Both the position numbers and the translations under genes were made by a program. Of a DNA stretch of 64,000 bases, positions 7,751 to 16,955 are shown one piece after another (position 1 is the stretch's first letter; each line of letters opens with the position of its first letter). The stretch is taken from NCBI GenBank assembly GCA_964522505.1, contig CAZFWJ010000001.1, positions 1-64,000 of the forward strand, given 5' to 3'. The DNA is from GYS-P2D sp964522505. GTDB taxonomy: Bacteria; Bacteroidota; Bacteroidia; Chitinophagales; Saprospiraceae. The notes below the pieces were generated by a model. It worked only from the letters and a program-made list of their open reading frames with translations, did not search any database and was not told the origin of the DNA.

Positions 7751-10700
7751 ATGTTTGATATATTTAAGAAAGTTTTTGGCACTAAGCAGGATAGAGACGT
7801 AAAGGGATATTCTGGCCGTGTCGATGAAATCAACGAGTATTTTGATCAATATAAGAGCCTATCTCTTGACGATCTCCGAGGAAAGACTCTAGAGTTCAGA
7901 TCACGGATCAAAGAACACTTGGCGGGTATAGATGAAGATATTCGGAACTTGAAGGCTGAATCAGAGCAGGAGGATGACCTATTGCAACGAGAAGAACTCT
8001 ATACTCAGATTGATGCTTTAACCAAGGAGCGAGATGAACATCTCGAGGATATATTAAGAGAGCTCCTCCCAGAGGCATTTGCCGTAGTCAAAGAGACGTC
8101 TCGGAGATTTTCAGAAAATGCTACCCTACAAGTAAGAACTACTGATCGAGATAGAGACCTTGCCGCGACGAGAGATTACGTCACCGTTAATGGAGATGTC
8201 ACTACATGGAAGAATAGCTGGCAGGCCGCTGGTGGAGACATTACCTGGAATATGGTGCATTATGATGTTCAGTTGATCGGTGGCATGGTACTGCATGATG
8301 GCAAGATAGCAGAGATGCAAACAGGCGAGGGTAAGACATTAGTCGCTACACTTCCAGCCTACCTCAATGGTCTCTCTGGACAGGGCGTACATGTAATCAC
8401 TGTCAACAATTACCTCGCTCGTCGGGATGCAGAGTGGATCGGACCAATTATGGAGTTCCTATTCTTAACGATCGATTGTATCGACAAGTATAAGCCACAC
8501 TCCGCACAACGTGTGGATGCTTATAAGTGCGATATCACTTATGGTACCAATAACGAATTTGGATTCGATTATCTCCGAGATAATATGGTACGATCCCTAG
8601 ACGAGAAGGTGCAGGGCAAGCATCACTTTACAATGATTGATGAGGTGGATTCGGTACTAGTAGATGACGCCAGAACACCACTTATCATATCAGGCCCTGT
8701 TCCTAAAGGAGCAGAAGACCAAGAGTACTTAGAGCTCAAGCCAAAAGTGGAAAAGTTAATCGCTGCACAGCGCAAGCTAGCAACGAGCTATCTTGCTGAG
8801 GGTAAAAAATTATTCGCCGCAGGAGATCGTGGATATGAAGAAGGAGAAGCTGGGCAATCCCTATTGAGAGCATTTAGAGCATTGCCAAAGTATAGACCTC
8901 TAATAAAATTCCTAAGTGAGGAAGGAGTTAAGGTGACCATGCAGAAAGCGGAGAACTTCTACATGCAAGAGCAGTCCAAGCGGATGCATCTAGTGGATGA
9001 GCCACTCTTGTTCACAATCGATGAGAAGAATCGAAATGTAGAACTCACCGAGAAAGGAGCTGATTTCCTGGCTCAAGGTGAAGCAGATGAGCAATTCTTC
9101 ATCATGCCTGACATTGCGACAGAGATGCAGCTCCTCGATGAACAAGAGAAGACACAAGGTATAGACCTCAATGAACAAAAAACTAATCTCGTCAACGACT
9201 ATAGCGTCAAAGCTCGGCGATTACACGCAGTAAGTCAGTTGCTAAAAGCTTATACCCTATTTGAAAAAGATGAGGAGTATGTAGTAATGGAAGGCCAAGT
9301 CAAGATTGTAGATGAGCAGACCGGCCGTATGATGGAGGGAAGAAGATACTCTGATGGACTCCACCAAGCCCTCGAAGCAAAAGAAAATGTCAAAGTTGGT
9401 GATATTACTCAGACCTATGCCACGGTAACCCTGCAGAACTACTTTAGGATGTACCACAAGATGTGTGGTATGACGGGTACTGCCGAAACTGAAGCAAAAG
9501 AATTCTGGGATATCTACAAGCTTGATGTAGTGGTCATCCCTACCAATCGACCTATACAGCGGGACGACAGAGAAGATCTCGTATATAAAACCGCTAGAGA
9601 AAAGTATAACGCCGTGATTGACGAAATTGGAAGATTGACAGCTGCGGGAAGGCCCATACTAGTCGGTACAACCTCGGTGGATATTTCTGAGAAGCTGAGT
9701 AGGATGTTGAATCTGAGAAACATCAGCCATAATGTCCTGAACGCCAAGCAACACCAGCGAGAAGCCGAAATTGTTGCAGAAGCAGGTCGTGCTGGTAACG
9801 TGACTATTGCAACTAACATGGCAGGTCGTGGTACGGATATTAAGATATCTGAAGAAGTTAAAAAAGCAGGTGGTCTTGCAATTATCGCTACTGAACGGCA
9901 TGATTCTCGACGAGTAGATAGACAACTTCGTGGTCGTGCTGGTCGTCAAGGAGATCCTGGGTCATCACAGTTCTATGTGTCCCTTGAGGATAACCTCATG
10001 AGACTCTTCAATTCTGAGCGACTCGCTAAGTTGATGGATAAGATGGGACACCAAGAGGGCGAGGTGCTACAGCACAACATGGTCAGCAAGTCTATCGAGC
10101 GAGCTCAAAAGAAGGTTGAAGAAAACAATTTTGGTATTCGTAAGCGTCTCCTAGAATATGATGACGTCATGAATATCCAGCGGGAAGCTATCTATAAGAA
10201 ACGTAACAATGCATTATCTGGAGAGCGCCTATCCGTAGACCTTTATAATCTATTTTCTTCGCTCACAGAAAACATTGTAAGCGATTATAAGTCTATGGAC
10301 AACTTTGAAGGATTCAGAAATGAATGCTTGAGAGTACTTGGTAATGATCCTGATTTCAACGAAGATGAATTTAAGAGCGCTGCTGAAGACGTGCTCACTG
10401 AAAAACTTCAGAAGGAGACCACAGAACTGTACAATCAGAAGTTTGATAAAATCAGGGAAGTACTTCTTCCTGTGATCCAACGAGTACACGAAAATGAAGG
10501 ACACAGATATAAGCGTATAGCTGTGCCATTTACAGATGGCAGCAAGAAACCTCTTCCAATATCTGCTAATCTCGAGACAGCCATCGAAACAGAAGGAGGC
10601 AGTATCGTAAAGGACATAGAAAAAGCGGTAAGTCTTAGCATTATCGATAATACTTGGAAAGAGCACTTGAGGGCCATGGATGAACTCAAGGACTCGGTAC

Positions 10701-11056
10701 AAGCTGCTTCATTTGAGCAGAAGGATCCACTTGTAATCTATAAAATGGAGGCCTATGAGCTGTTTGAACGATTGATTTATAACATCAATGAAGAGGTAAG
10801 TACCTACCTGATGAGAGGGCGCTTAGTCATCAATGTCGATGAGAATCTCCGTGAAGCTAAACAACAACGCACCGATCTCAGTAAGACGAGTGCATCGAGA
10901 TCTGATGATATGGCCCGTCGCAGAGCTGCGCAAGGTGCGGGCCGTCAGAGATCCAAGCCAGAAACGTTCAAACGAGCAACACAAAAGGTAGGACGAAATG
11001 AGCCATGCCCCTGTGGTAGTGGGAAGAAATATAAACAGTGCCACGGTAAGAAATAA
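7751..11056 (+). CDS. secA: Protein translocase ATPase SecA
   Basis: The ATPase motor that drives preproteins through SecYEG. The 1101-residue length is typical of Bacteroidota SecA, which carry an insert in the first half. Walker A is TGEGKT at 191-196, the DEVD box is at 297-300, the helicase block NMAGRGTDI and the arginine-rich RQLRGRAGRQGDPG segment are present, and the C-terminus carries the zinc SEC-C motif CPCGSGKKYKQCH. The ATG start at 7751 is followed by FDIFKKVFGTK, as expected. Downstream come a SPOR-like protein and rodA on the same strand. Confidence 0.97.
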   Translation: MFDIFKKVFGTKQDRDVKGYSGRVDEINEYFDQYKSLSLDDLRGKTLEFRSRIKEHLAGIDEDIRNLKAESEQEDDLLQREELYTQIDALTKERDEHLEDILRELLPEAFAVVKETSRRFSENATLQVRTTDRDRDLAATRDYVTVNGDVTTWKNSWQAAGGDITWNMVHYDVQLIGGMVLHDGKIAEMQTGEGKTLVATLPAYLNGLSGQGVHVITVNNYLARRDAEWIGPIMEFLFLTIDCIDKYKPHSAQRVDAYKCDITYGTNNEFGFDYLRDNMVRSLDEKVQGKHHFTMIDEVDSVLVDDARTPLIISGPVPKGAEDQEYLELKPKVEKLIAAQRKLATSYLAEGKKLFAAGDRGYEEGEAGQSLLRAFRALPKYRPLIKFLSEEGVKVTMQKAENFYMQEQSKRMHLVDEPLLFTIDEKNRNVELTEKGADFLAQGEADEQFFIMPDIATEMQLLDEQEKTQGIDLNEQKTNLVNDYSVKARRLHAVSQLLKAYTLFEKDEEYVVMEGQVKIVDEQTGRMMEGRRYSDGLHQALEAKENVKVGDITQTYATVTLQNYFRMYHKMCGMTGTAETEAKEFWDIYKLDVVVIPTNRPIQRDDREDLVYKTAREKYNAVIDEIGRLTAAGRPILVGTTSVDISEKLSRMLNLRNISHNVLNAKQHQREAEIVAEAGRAGNVTIATNMAGRGTDIKISEEVKKAGGLAIIATERHDSRRVDRQLRGRAGRQGDPGSSQFYVSLEDNLMRLFNSERLAKLMDKMGHQEGEVLQHNMVSKSIERAQKKVEENNFGIRKRLLEYDDVMNIQREAIYKKRNNALSGERLSVDLYNLFSSLTENIVSDYKSMDNFEGFRNECLRVLGNDPDFNEDEFKSAAEDVLTEKLQKETTELYNQKFDKIREVLLPVIQRVHENEGHRYKRIAVPFTDGSKKPLPISANLETAIETEGGSIVKDIEKAVSLSIIDNTWKEHLRAMDELKDSVQAASFEQKDPLVIYKMEAYELFERLIYNINEEVSTYLMRGRLVINVDENLREAKQQRTDLSKTSASRSDDMARRRAAQGAGRQRSKPETFKRATQKVGRNEPCPCGSGKKYKQCHGKK

Positions 11057-11076
11057 TCTACTATTTTTGAAATAGT

Positions 11077-11478
11077 ATGAAGACTGTCGTTTCAATTTTC
11101 GCCTTAGCATTATTCTGTTGGATTAATCTTAGCGCCCAGCAGATCGTCGAGACTCCTGAGGTTAGTCAATTTATGGACTACTTTATCAAAACCGGCAAAG
11201 AAGAACCCTACATTGATGGCTGGCGCATTAAGCTAATCAGTACGACTGATCGCCGTGCATTGGAGAGTGCTAAGTGGCTCCTTGAAAAGAACTATCCTGA
11301 TATGGTCTATGAGCTACAACATGAAGCACCTTACTATAGTATGAAGATTGGAGCCTATGAGACGCGCATAGATGTGGAGCCTCATCTTGCCGCTTTTAAA
11401 GAGGACTTCCCCTTTGCCATACCATTCAGGGATAAGGTCATGAAAATAGAGCTCCTAAGAGATGTCTCTGCGCAATAG
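11077..11478 (+). CDS. Secreted SPOR-like small protein
   Basis: A 133-residue protein with a signal peptide (MKTVVSIFALALFCWINLSA, cleavage near SAQQ). The mature part resembles a SPOR (sporulation-related) peptidoglycan-binding repeat: GWRIKLISTTDRRALESAK, then YYSMKIGAYETRIDVEPHL. The match is judged by eye only. It begins 20 nt after secA and overlaps rodA by 17 nt, which fits a role at the cell wall. TATTTTTG at 11062-11069 resembles a -7 element but lies unusually close to the start codon. Confidence 0.65.
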   Translation: MKTVVSIFALALFCWINLSAQQIVETPEVSQFMDYFIKTGKEEPYIDGWRIKLISTTDRRALESAKWLLEKNYPDMVYELQHEAPYYSMKIGAYETRIDVEPHLAAFKEDFPFAIPFRDKVMKIELLRDVSAQ

Positions 11479-12862
11479 CCCCAAGGGTCTACCACGATTT
11501 GATTGGGTCTTATTCATCACCTATCTCGCTTTAGTAGGGATAGGTTTAATGATGATTTTCGCGACGACTTATTATGATACTCAAGGTGGAAATATTTTTT
11601 CCCCCAATAGTACATTTGGCAGACAAGCCATCTGGGCAGCAGTCTCTCTGGTAGCATTGCTTGCACTTGTCCTCATTGATTGGCAAATATTCAACAGCCT
11701 CGCAATACCTATATATGCGCTAGGTATAATCTCACTTGTCCTAGTTCTTATATTCGGTCGTGAGATAAAAGGCGCCACCTCATGGATAGCCCTAGGGCCG
11801 TTTACGCTACAGCCATCAGAGTTTGCTAAGCTAACTACGGCCATTTACTTAGCTGGCTTTTTAAGCGTCATTAGAAATGACCTTCGCAAGGGATGGACAC
11901 AACTTATGTCTATAGGTATCTTCATGCTGCCAGCTGCGCTGATTATACTTCAGCCTGATGCGGGCTCAGCTATTACATTTTTCTCCTTATTGATTCTACT
12001 GTATCGCAAGGGTCTACCGTCACTATATTTTATAGTAGTAATCCTGCTCTTTTTAACTGTGGTTTTCACGCTGATCTATGGAGTATCTGTCGCTCTGACC
12101 ATACTATTCTTAATGATGGTCGCCTTCTTAGTTGACTTCAGTAAGATGAGAATGTTCTCTATCATGTTGCTGACGACATTGATATTGGTGTCCTTGGTTT
12201 GCTTTCAATTTAAATGGAGTCTCTATTCAGCTATACTTAATGGAGTCGCTGCTGTTGGTGTGCTTTACTTCTTCAATCCGAGACAATCCATAGGTACCAA
12301 ATTTTCGTTATTGGGCGGTGTAGCCATGCTAGTTTTGATTTCTTTTTCAAGCTTGTTTGCTTTTAATAATGTCTTGAAACCCCATCAACAAGATCGCATT
12401 AACGTTTGGCTTCAACCCGAGAAATGCGACCCACGTGGTTCTCTATATAATCTACTCCAGTCCAAATTAGCTATCGGATCAGGTGGTCTGACTGGTAAGG
12501 GGTACTTGGATGGCACCTTTACCAAGCTCAACTACGTTCCTGAGCAAACGACAGATTTCATATTCAGTACCATTGGAGAAGAGCAGGGCTTCATTGGAGG
12601 TGTCGCAGTAATTATTCTATTCTTAGTGCTTATCGTCAGAATCATCCAAAAAGGCGAAGACTCCAAATATCCATTCGTTAAAAACTACTCCTATGCTATT
12701 GCTGGATTCATATTTTTGCATTTTTTCGTCAATATTGGGATGACGATGGGAATCAGTCCAGTAATTGGAATTCCTTTGCCTTTTATCAGTAAGGGAGGTT
12801 CTTCTCTCCTTGCATTTTCTATGATGATCGGTATTGCCCTCAATATGTATAAAAGTAGATAG
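11462..12862 (+). CDS. rodA: Rod-shape SEDS glycosyltransferase RodA
   Basis: A SEDS-family peptidoglycan polymerase that works with a class B penicillin-binding protein in side-wall synthesis. It has about ten membrane segments over 466 residues. Conserved SEDS features are GATSWIALGPFTLQPSEFAK in the first half and PVIGIPLPFISKGGSSLLA near the C-terminus. FIFSTIGEEQGFIGG is also typical of RodA. It overlaps the preceding SPOR-like gene and abuts tgt with no gap. Its usual partner genes (mreBCD and PBP2) are about 37 kb away in this window. Confidence 0.93.
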   Translation: MSLRNSPKGLPRFDWVLFITYLALVGIGLMMIFATTYYDTQGGNIFSPNSTFGRQAIWAAVSLVALLALVLIDWQIFNSLAIPIYALGIISLVLVLIFGREIKGATSWIALGPFTLQPSEFAKLTTAIYLAGFLSVIRNDLRKGWTQLMSIGIFMLPAALIILQPDAGSAITFFSLLILLYRKGLPSLYFIVVILLFLTVVFTLIYGVSVALTILFLMMVAFLVDFSKMRMFSIMLLTTLILVSLVCFQFKWSLYSAILNGVAAVGVLYFFNPRQSIGTKFSLLGGVAMLVLISFSSLFAFNNVLKPHQQDRINVWLQPEKCDPRGSLYNLLQSKLAIGSGGLTGKGYLDGTFTKLNYVPEQTTDFIFSTIGEEQGFIGGVAVIILFLVLIVRIIQKGEDSKYPFVKNYSYAIAGFIFLHFFVNIGMTMGISPVIGIPLPFISKGGSSLLAFSMMIGIALNMYKSR

Positions 12863-13990
12863 ATGGGATTTGAGCTTGTCAAGACGACCTCCACGGGTAA
12901 TGCTCGTGCAGGAGTGCTAAGTACTGATCATGGGACTATCGAGACTCCCATATTTATGCCTGTCGGGACTCAAGGGACTGTAAAGACTGTCCCCTTCAAT
13001 GACCTGGAGGAACTCCGAGCGCAGATCATACTGGGCAATACATTTCACCTTTATTTAAGGCCAGGACATGAGCTAATTTCTCGAGCTGGGGGATTGCACC
13101 AATTTATCTCTTGGGACAAACCTATGCTGACGGATAGTGGAGGCTTTCAAGTATACTCGCTGAGTGGCATCCGCAAGATTACTGAAGAAGGTGTCAAGTT
13201 TCAAAGCCCCGTAGATGGTTCGAGACACTTCTTTTCTCCTGAATATGCCATCGAGATACAGCAGCATATTGGGGCAGATATCATAATGGCGTTTGATGAG
13301 TGTACGCCGTATCCATGTGACTATCAATATGCCAAAAGATCTATGCACATGACTCATCGCTGGTTAGATCGTTGTCAGACTTATTTCAATGAACATCCTG
13401 CCGTGCATGGCTACCAGCAAATTCTCGCTCCAATTGTACAGGGGAGCACCTATGATGATCTAAGAATAGAGTCTGCCAAGTATATCGCAGATCATAGTGC
13501 GGAGGTCAATGCCATTGGTGGACTTTCGGTGGGGGAGCCCGCTCCAATTATGTACGACACTACTGCCTTAGTATGTGAGCATCTACCCAAACATCAGGCG
13601 AGATATCTCATGGGTGTAGGCACACCAATGAATCTGTTAGAGTGTATAGATCGTGGTATCGACATGTTTGACTGTGTGTTACCTACTCGTAATGCTCGAC
13701 ACGGTATGCTATATACAAGTCAAGGTATCATTAACATCAAGAATGCTAAGTGGAAAGAGGATAACAATCCTATCGACGGCGATTTAGATTGCTCTCAGAG
13801 CAATCGGCATAGCAAAGCATATCTGAGACATTTATTCATTGTAAAAGAATCTTTGGGCTTGCAGATTGCGAGCATACATAACCTCACCTTCTTTCTGTGG
13901 TTAATGAAAGAGGCACGCACGCACATCCTCAATGACACCTTCCATGAGTGGAAACCCAAAATGGTTGAGCAGATGAGTCGAAAACTCTAA
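12863..13990 (+). CDS. tgt: Queuine tRNA-ribosyltransferase (zinc-site variant)
   Basis: Exchanges guanine 34 for preQ1 in tRNAs with GUN anticodons. The substrate-pocket block MLTDSGGFQVYSL (about 86-98), GGLSVGEP, and the nucleophile block DMFDCVLPTRNARHG are intact. The C-terminal zinc site, normally CxCxxC plus His, reads LDCSQS around residue 309, so only one of three cysteines remains, while the later IHN histidine is kept. I recall similar loss in other Bacteroidota Tgt proteins. The start ATG directly follows the rodA stop codon. Length (375) is normal. Confidence 0.93.
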   Translation: MGFELVKTTSTGNARAGVLSTDHGTIETPIFMPVGTQGTVKTVPFNDLEELRAQIILGNTFHLYLRPGHELISRAGGLHQFISWDKPMLTDSGGFQVYSLSGIRKITEEGVKFQSPVDGSRHFFSPEYAIEIQQHIGADIIMAFDECTPYPCDYQYAKRSMHMTHRWLDRCQTYFNEHPAVHGYQQILAPIVQGSTYDDLRIESAKYIADHSAEVNAIGGLSVGEPAPIMYDTTALVCEHLPKHQARYLMGVGTPMNLLECIDRGIDMFDCVLPTRNARHGMLYTSQGIINIKNAKWKEDNNPIDGDLDCSQSNRHSKAYLRHLFIVKESLGLQIASIHNLTFFLWLMKEARTHILNDTFHEWKPKMVEQMSRKL

Positions 13991-13994
13991 CAAA

Positions 13995-14022
13995 TTAAAA
14001 ACGCCCATTCAAAGAATGGGCG
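13995..14022 (-). terminator. Terminator of the htrA-like gene
   Basis: An 8-bp hairpin (14002-14009 with 14015-14022) is followed on the minus strand by TTTTTAATTTG, about 55 nt after the protease stop codon. On the plus strand the hairpin is not followed by a T-run, so it mainly serves the leftward gene. Confidence 0.7.
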
Positions 14023-14076
14023 CCTCAAAACAAAACGAAAAACCAACTTTATCTTTAAAGGATCTCTAGAATCCTA

Positions 14077-15261
14077 TTATACTCCTTTTCTAAGTTTTAC
14101 AGGAAACTTAAGCCGCTTCCCTTCTCTAACAATTTCTAAATCGACCGTATCTCCGATCTTCGAAAACTTCAAGGCATCGGATAATTGCTCAAAATCTCGA
14201 ACCTCCATGTTATCAACGCCTATAATAACGTCTCCAATCTCTACACCTGCTGCCTTTGCAGAGCTAAAAGTTCTGCGACCGTATCTATCTTGCCCAAAGT
14301 CAGCTACAACGACGCCATAATCTATACCAGGGTCATAGCCTTCTTCTTCCGCATGATCAATTGGCAAGATATTCACGCCGAGCATAGCACGTTGGATATC
14401 CCCTCCTGTTTCTTTAATCTCGCTTACAACACGTCGTACTAGATTGGCAGGAATAGCGAACGAATAACCCGCATACACTCCTGTCGGTGAAGATATAGCA
14501 GTATTTATGCCAATTAGCTCACCATCAACATTAACTAACGCTCCCCCACTGTTTCCAGGGTTCACTACAGCATCAGTCTGTATAAATTCTTCAATAGTCT
14601 TTTGTCCCTTTATAATATCAAGCTCACGGCCCATGGCACTAATAATCCCAGCCGTCACAGTCGAAGTAAGATTGAATGGATTACCTACAGCCACCACCCA
14701 TTGGCCTACCTCAAGGTTATCACTATTGGCAAACTTAAGATGGGGTAACTTTTTACCCTCTCCTTCAATTTTAATTACTGCCAGATCTGTACTTGGGTCT
14801 GTTCCTAACTTCTGTGCTTGATAGGTCCTGCCATCTTCTAGAATGACCTCTATATAATCTGCGAAACCAACCACATGGTTATTGGTCACAATATAGCCAT
14901 CCTCAGAGATTAATACTCCTGATCCAGTACCAGCTTGAGGTCTGGTGCGAGATCTTCTATATCCCCAGAAATCCTCAAATGGATCATAATTATCTCTCTC
15001 CTGATAGTCTACATAGGCCTTGTTCTGTGCCTTGATGTGAACTACCGCAGGATTGGCAATCTCTGCTGCCACAACAAAGTTTGTCTGCCTACTTGTGCTA
15101 GCATCAAGCTCCTGTATACTCCTAGAGCTATCACTTGTGTCATACTTCTGTGAATCCGAATATTCATAGATCACCGTATCCTTGTCAAGCATCTTGAACG
15201 CTCCAACAGCAATAACTCCACCGAGCACTCCAGCTATAATTAATTGCAATATCGTTTTCAT
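14077..15261 (-). CDS. HtrA/Deg-family periplasmic serine protease
   Basis: A trypsin-fold protease of the Deg family for envelope protein quality control. An N-terminal signal or anchor (LQLIIAGVLGGVIAVGAF) is followed by the catalytic triad: His in NNHVVGFADY, Asp in DPSTDLAVIKI, and Ser in NPGNSGGALVN. Only one PDZ domain follows (about 290-390), so at 394 residues it resembles DegS-type enzymes more than the two-PDZ DegP. The start is ATG at 15261. The 231 bp upstream hold no recognisable gene. Confidence 0.92.
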   Translation of the reverse strand: MKTILQLIIAGVLGGVIAVGAFKMLDKDTVIYEYSDSQKYDTSDSSRSIQELDASTSRQTNFVVAAEIANPAVVHIKAQNKAYVDYQERDNYDPFEDFWGYRRSRTRPQAGTGSGVLISEDGYIVTNNHVVGFADYIEVILEDGRTYQAQKLGTDPSTDLAVIKIEGEGKKLPHLKFANSDNLEVGQWVVAVGNPFNLTSTVTAGIISAMGRELDIIKGQKTIEEFIQTDAVVNPGNSGGALVNVDGELIGINTAISSPTGVYAGYSFAIPANLVRRVVSEIKETGGDIQRAMLGVNILPIDHAEEEGYDPGIDYGVVVADFGQDRYGRRTFSSAKAAGVEIGDVIIGVDNMEVRDFEQLSDALKFSKIGDTVDLEIVREGKRLKFPVKLRKGV

Positions 15262-15461
15262 TACTTTCTAAAAATTAGATTATTAAAACCACTCTTTTTA
15301 TCTATTTAAGCATCTCTTCCATAGGTAACAAGAGTCCTTATTTGGAAGTTCTTCCTCTCAAATCTAAAGTTGTAAATGAGAATATGAATATAACCTAATT
15401 TCATACCTCTTATTACCTCACTCTCAGTTAAAGCAACGTTAATTAAGTCTATCAAATGAGA

Positions 15462-15480
15462 GAGGAGCACATGACTCCTC
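15462..15480 (-). terminator. Possible terminator after the SPFH gene
   Basis: GAGGAG (15462-15467) pairs with CTCCTC (15475-15480), giving a 6-bp hairpin 12 nt beyond the SPFH stop codon on the minus strand. The following sequence is not strongly T-rich, so this is weak. Confidence 0.3.
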
Positions 15481-15492
15481 CCCCTTTATTCA

Positions 15493-16287
15493 TTAGTGCG
15501 TCAGGCCTTTAACTACAGCTGTGCTTGCCCCAAAAACATTGTTCTCCCCATAGCGAGACTTTCCTTGTCTTGCCCACTCCAATTCTATCTCAAGTTCCTT
15601 GAGTTTGAGCTGATCAGTAGTCGCTTTGAGCTGTGCCGCTTTAGCCTCATATTGCGCTGCTTCATACAGAGCCTTCGCTTCGGCTATCGTTGCATTACCC
15701 AGATTTGTTTTTTCCTCAGCCATCTGCGCTGCAAGCTTGTTTTTTTCAATCTGCTCTGCAGTACGCTTGGCCGCTTCTGAAATCTCCTGTGGGATATCAA
15801 CATCAGTTATCTGCACTCGAGCTAACTCTAAATAGAATTCAGTCAACTCTTCTGAGAGAATCGCTGATAAGCGCTCTTCTGCTTCACCTCGCTTGGTTAA
15901 GTTAAGATCTACCGCTCCATAATTTGGTATCACCTCTTTACCAGCTGACTTAATTGTCTTTATGAGCTTAGTCTCTACATCAGCAATCTCCGTATGGAGG
16001 AAATTAACCTTCTTGGGATTATACCTGAAGTCGACTGAGATCTCAACACCTGTAGACATATTATTCAAGTCGTTAAACTCAAAATCATTCACTACGGTCT
16101 GCTCTCTACAATCATACTCAACCATGTCATCCCACATCCAGTGCAAGCCTGTATTCAAGCCTTCATCATAGATCTTTGTCATGTTAGTTTCTCCTCCCCA
16201 TGAGACCTCTACTCCCTTGTGACCCGGCTCTACCGTTGTACACGATATCGTAGCCGCCAATGCTAGAAACATCAATAACTTTTTCAT
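15493..16287 (-). CDS. SPFH/prohibitin-family lipoprotein
   Basis: A 264-residue SPFH-domain protein. The N-terminus is a lipoprotein signal with a lipobox ending at Cys16 (MKKLLMFLALAATISC). Conserved SPFH features follow (VEPGHKGVEVSWGG, VEISVDFRYNP, then IPNYGAVDLNLTKRGEAE). A long Ala/Glu-rich helix at about 185-245 probably drives oligomerisation. Bacterial SPFH proteins usually anchor by a membrane segment, so a lipid anchor is unusual. Its ATG overlaps the stop of an upstream 45-residue membrane peptide (ATGA), which suggests coupled translation. The role is likely membrane organisation or protease regulation, by inference. Confidence 0.82.
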   Translation of the reverse strand: MKKLLMFLALAATISCTTVEPGHKGVEVSWGGETNMTKIYDEGLNTGLHWMWDDMVEYDCREQTVVNDFEFNDLNNMSTGVEISVDFRYNPKKVNFLHTEIADVETKLIKTIKSAGKEVIPNYGAVDLNLTKRGEAEERLSAILSEELTEFYLELARVQITDVDIPQEISEAAKRTAEQIEKNKLAAQMAEEKTNLGNATIAEAKALYEAAQYEAKAAQLKATTDQLKLKELEIELEWARQGKSRYGENNVFGASTAVVKGLTH

Positions 16288-16421
16288 ACATATTCGTTTT
16301 TATCGTGAGCAATATCTTCTCTCGATCCCTCTTGCGGAGCCGATCGATTAAAGACTTTATAGGTAACCCAAAAAACATAAATGATAATGGCGGGTATAAC
16401 CATCCAGATCAATATTTTCAT
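16284..16421 (-). CDS. 45-residue single-pass membrane peptide coupled to SPFH gene
   Basis: A short ORF I read directly on the minus strand: ATG at 16419-16421, stop TGA at 16284-16286. It starts MKILIWMVIPAIIIYVFWVT, a single membrane segment, and has a charged tail ending IAHDKNEYV. Its stop overlaps the start of the SPFH lipoprotein gene by four bases (ATGA), the usual arrangement of translationally coupled partners. No family is recognised. It may tether or assist the SPFH protein, which is inference. Confidence 0.6.
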   Translation of the reverse strand: MKILIWMVIPAIIIYVFWVTYKVFNRSAPQEGSREDIAHDKNEYV

Positions 16422-16582
16422 GATAATAGGTTTTGTTTGAACCCAATATATCGGCAAAATCTACTTGCAAAACGGTTATATCGATGAACTCCTAGGCAAA
16501 TTCGACGACTCCAAGGACGGTTCAGATTTGATCTATTAATGGATAAAATTTCCGAACTGAGGATTATAGCAAATAACTCAGG

Positions 16583-16819
16583 TTATACCAATTTGGAAAT
16601 AGCTTTTGCAAGTCGATGATCCCTATCCGTCACCGTATTGCCAGCATCATGTGTAGTCAACTCAATCACCACTGTATTGTATACATTGGACCAGTTGGGA
16701 TGATGGTCCATCTTTTCTGCAATTAATGCCACCTTGGTCATAAAGGCGAAAGCCTCCACAAAGTCATTAAACTTAAATGTTGCCTTGAGTTTATTGTCTT
16801 GTTCTGTCCACATAAGCAT
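16583..16819 (-). CDS. Pterin-4a-carbinolamine dehydratase
   Basis: A 78-residue, complete single-domain enzyme of the PCD/DCoH family, which dehydrates 4a-hydroxy-tetrahydropterins. The signature [E/D]xxxHHPxW is seen as KMDHHPNWSNVYNTV, followed by LTTHDAGNTVTDRDHRLA, which carries the other conserved His residues. The start is ATG at 16819, with a second ATG two codons later. No phenylalanine hydroxylase gene is visible nearby, so the pterin substrate in this organism is unclear. Confidence 0.9.
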   Translation of the reverse strand: MLMWTEQDNKLKATFKFNDFVEAFAFMTKVALIAEKMDHHPNWSNVYNTVVIELTTHDAGNTVTDRDHRLAKAISKLV

Positions 16820-16955
16820 AATAGAGATTCCTAATTAGCCAATGAATCTATGTCACTATTTGTTCTACACAATACTTAAGCACTCAAAAAATTAAACTTA
16901 TAGCTCAATCCTATATTAAATAATCAAGCTGTCTCTAATTACAAAATTAACTACC

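Noticed and set aside
7751..11056. Oversized SecA
   Set aside because: About 1100 residues is normal for this phylum because of a known insert.
10250..11110. Several minus-strand open frames of 84-150 codons inside secA
   Set aside because: They lie fully opposite strongly conserved SecA sequence and show no motif of their own.
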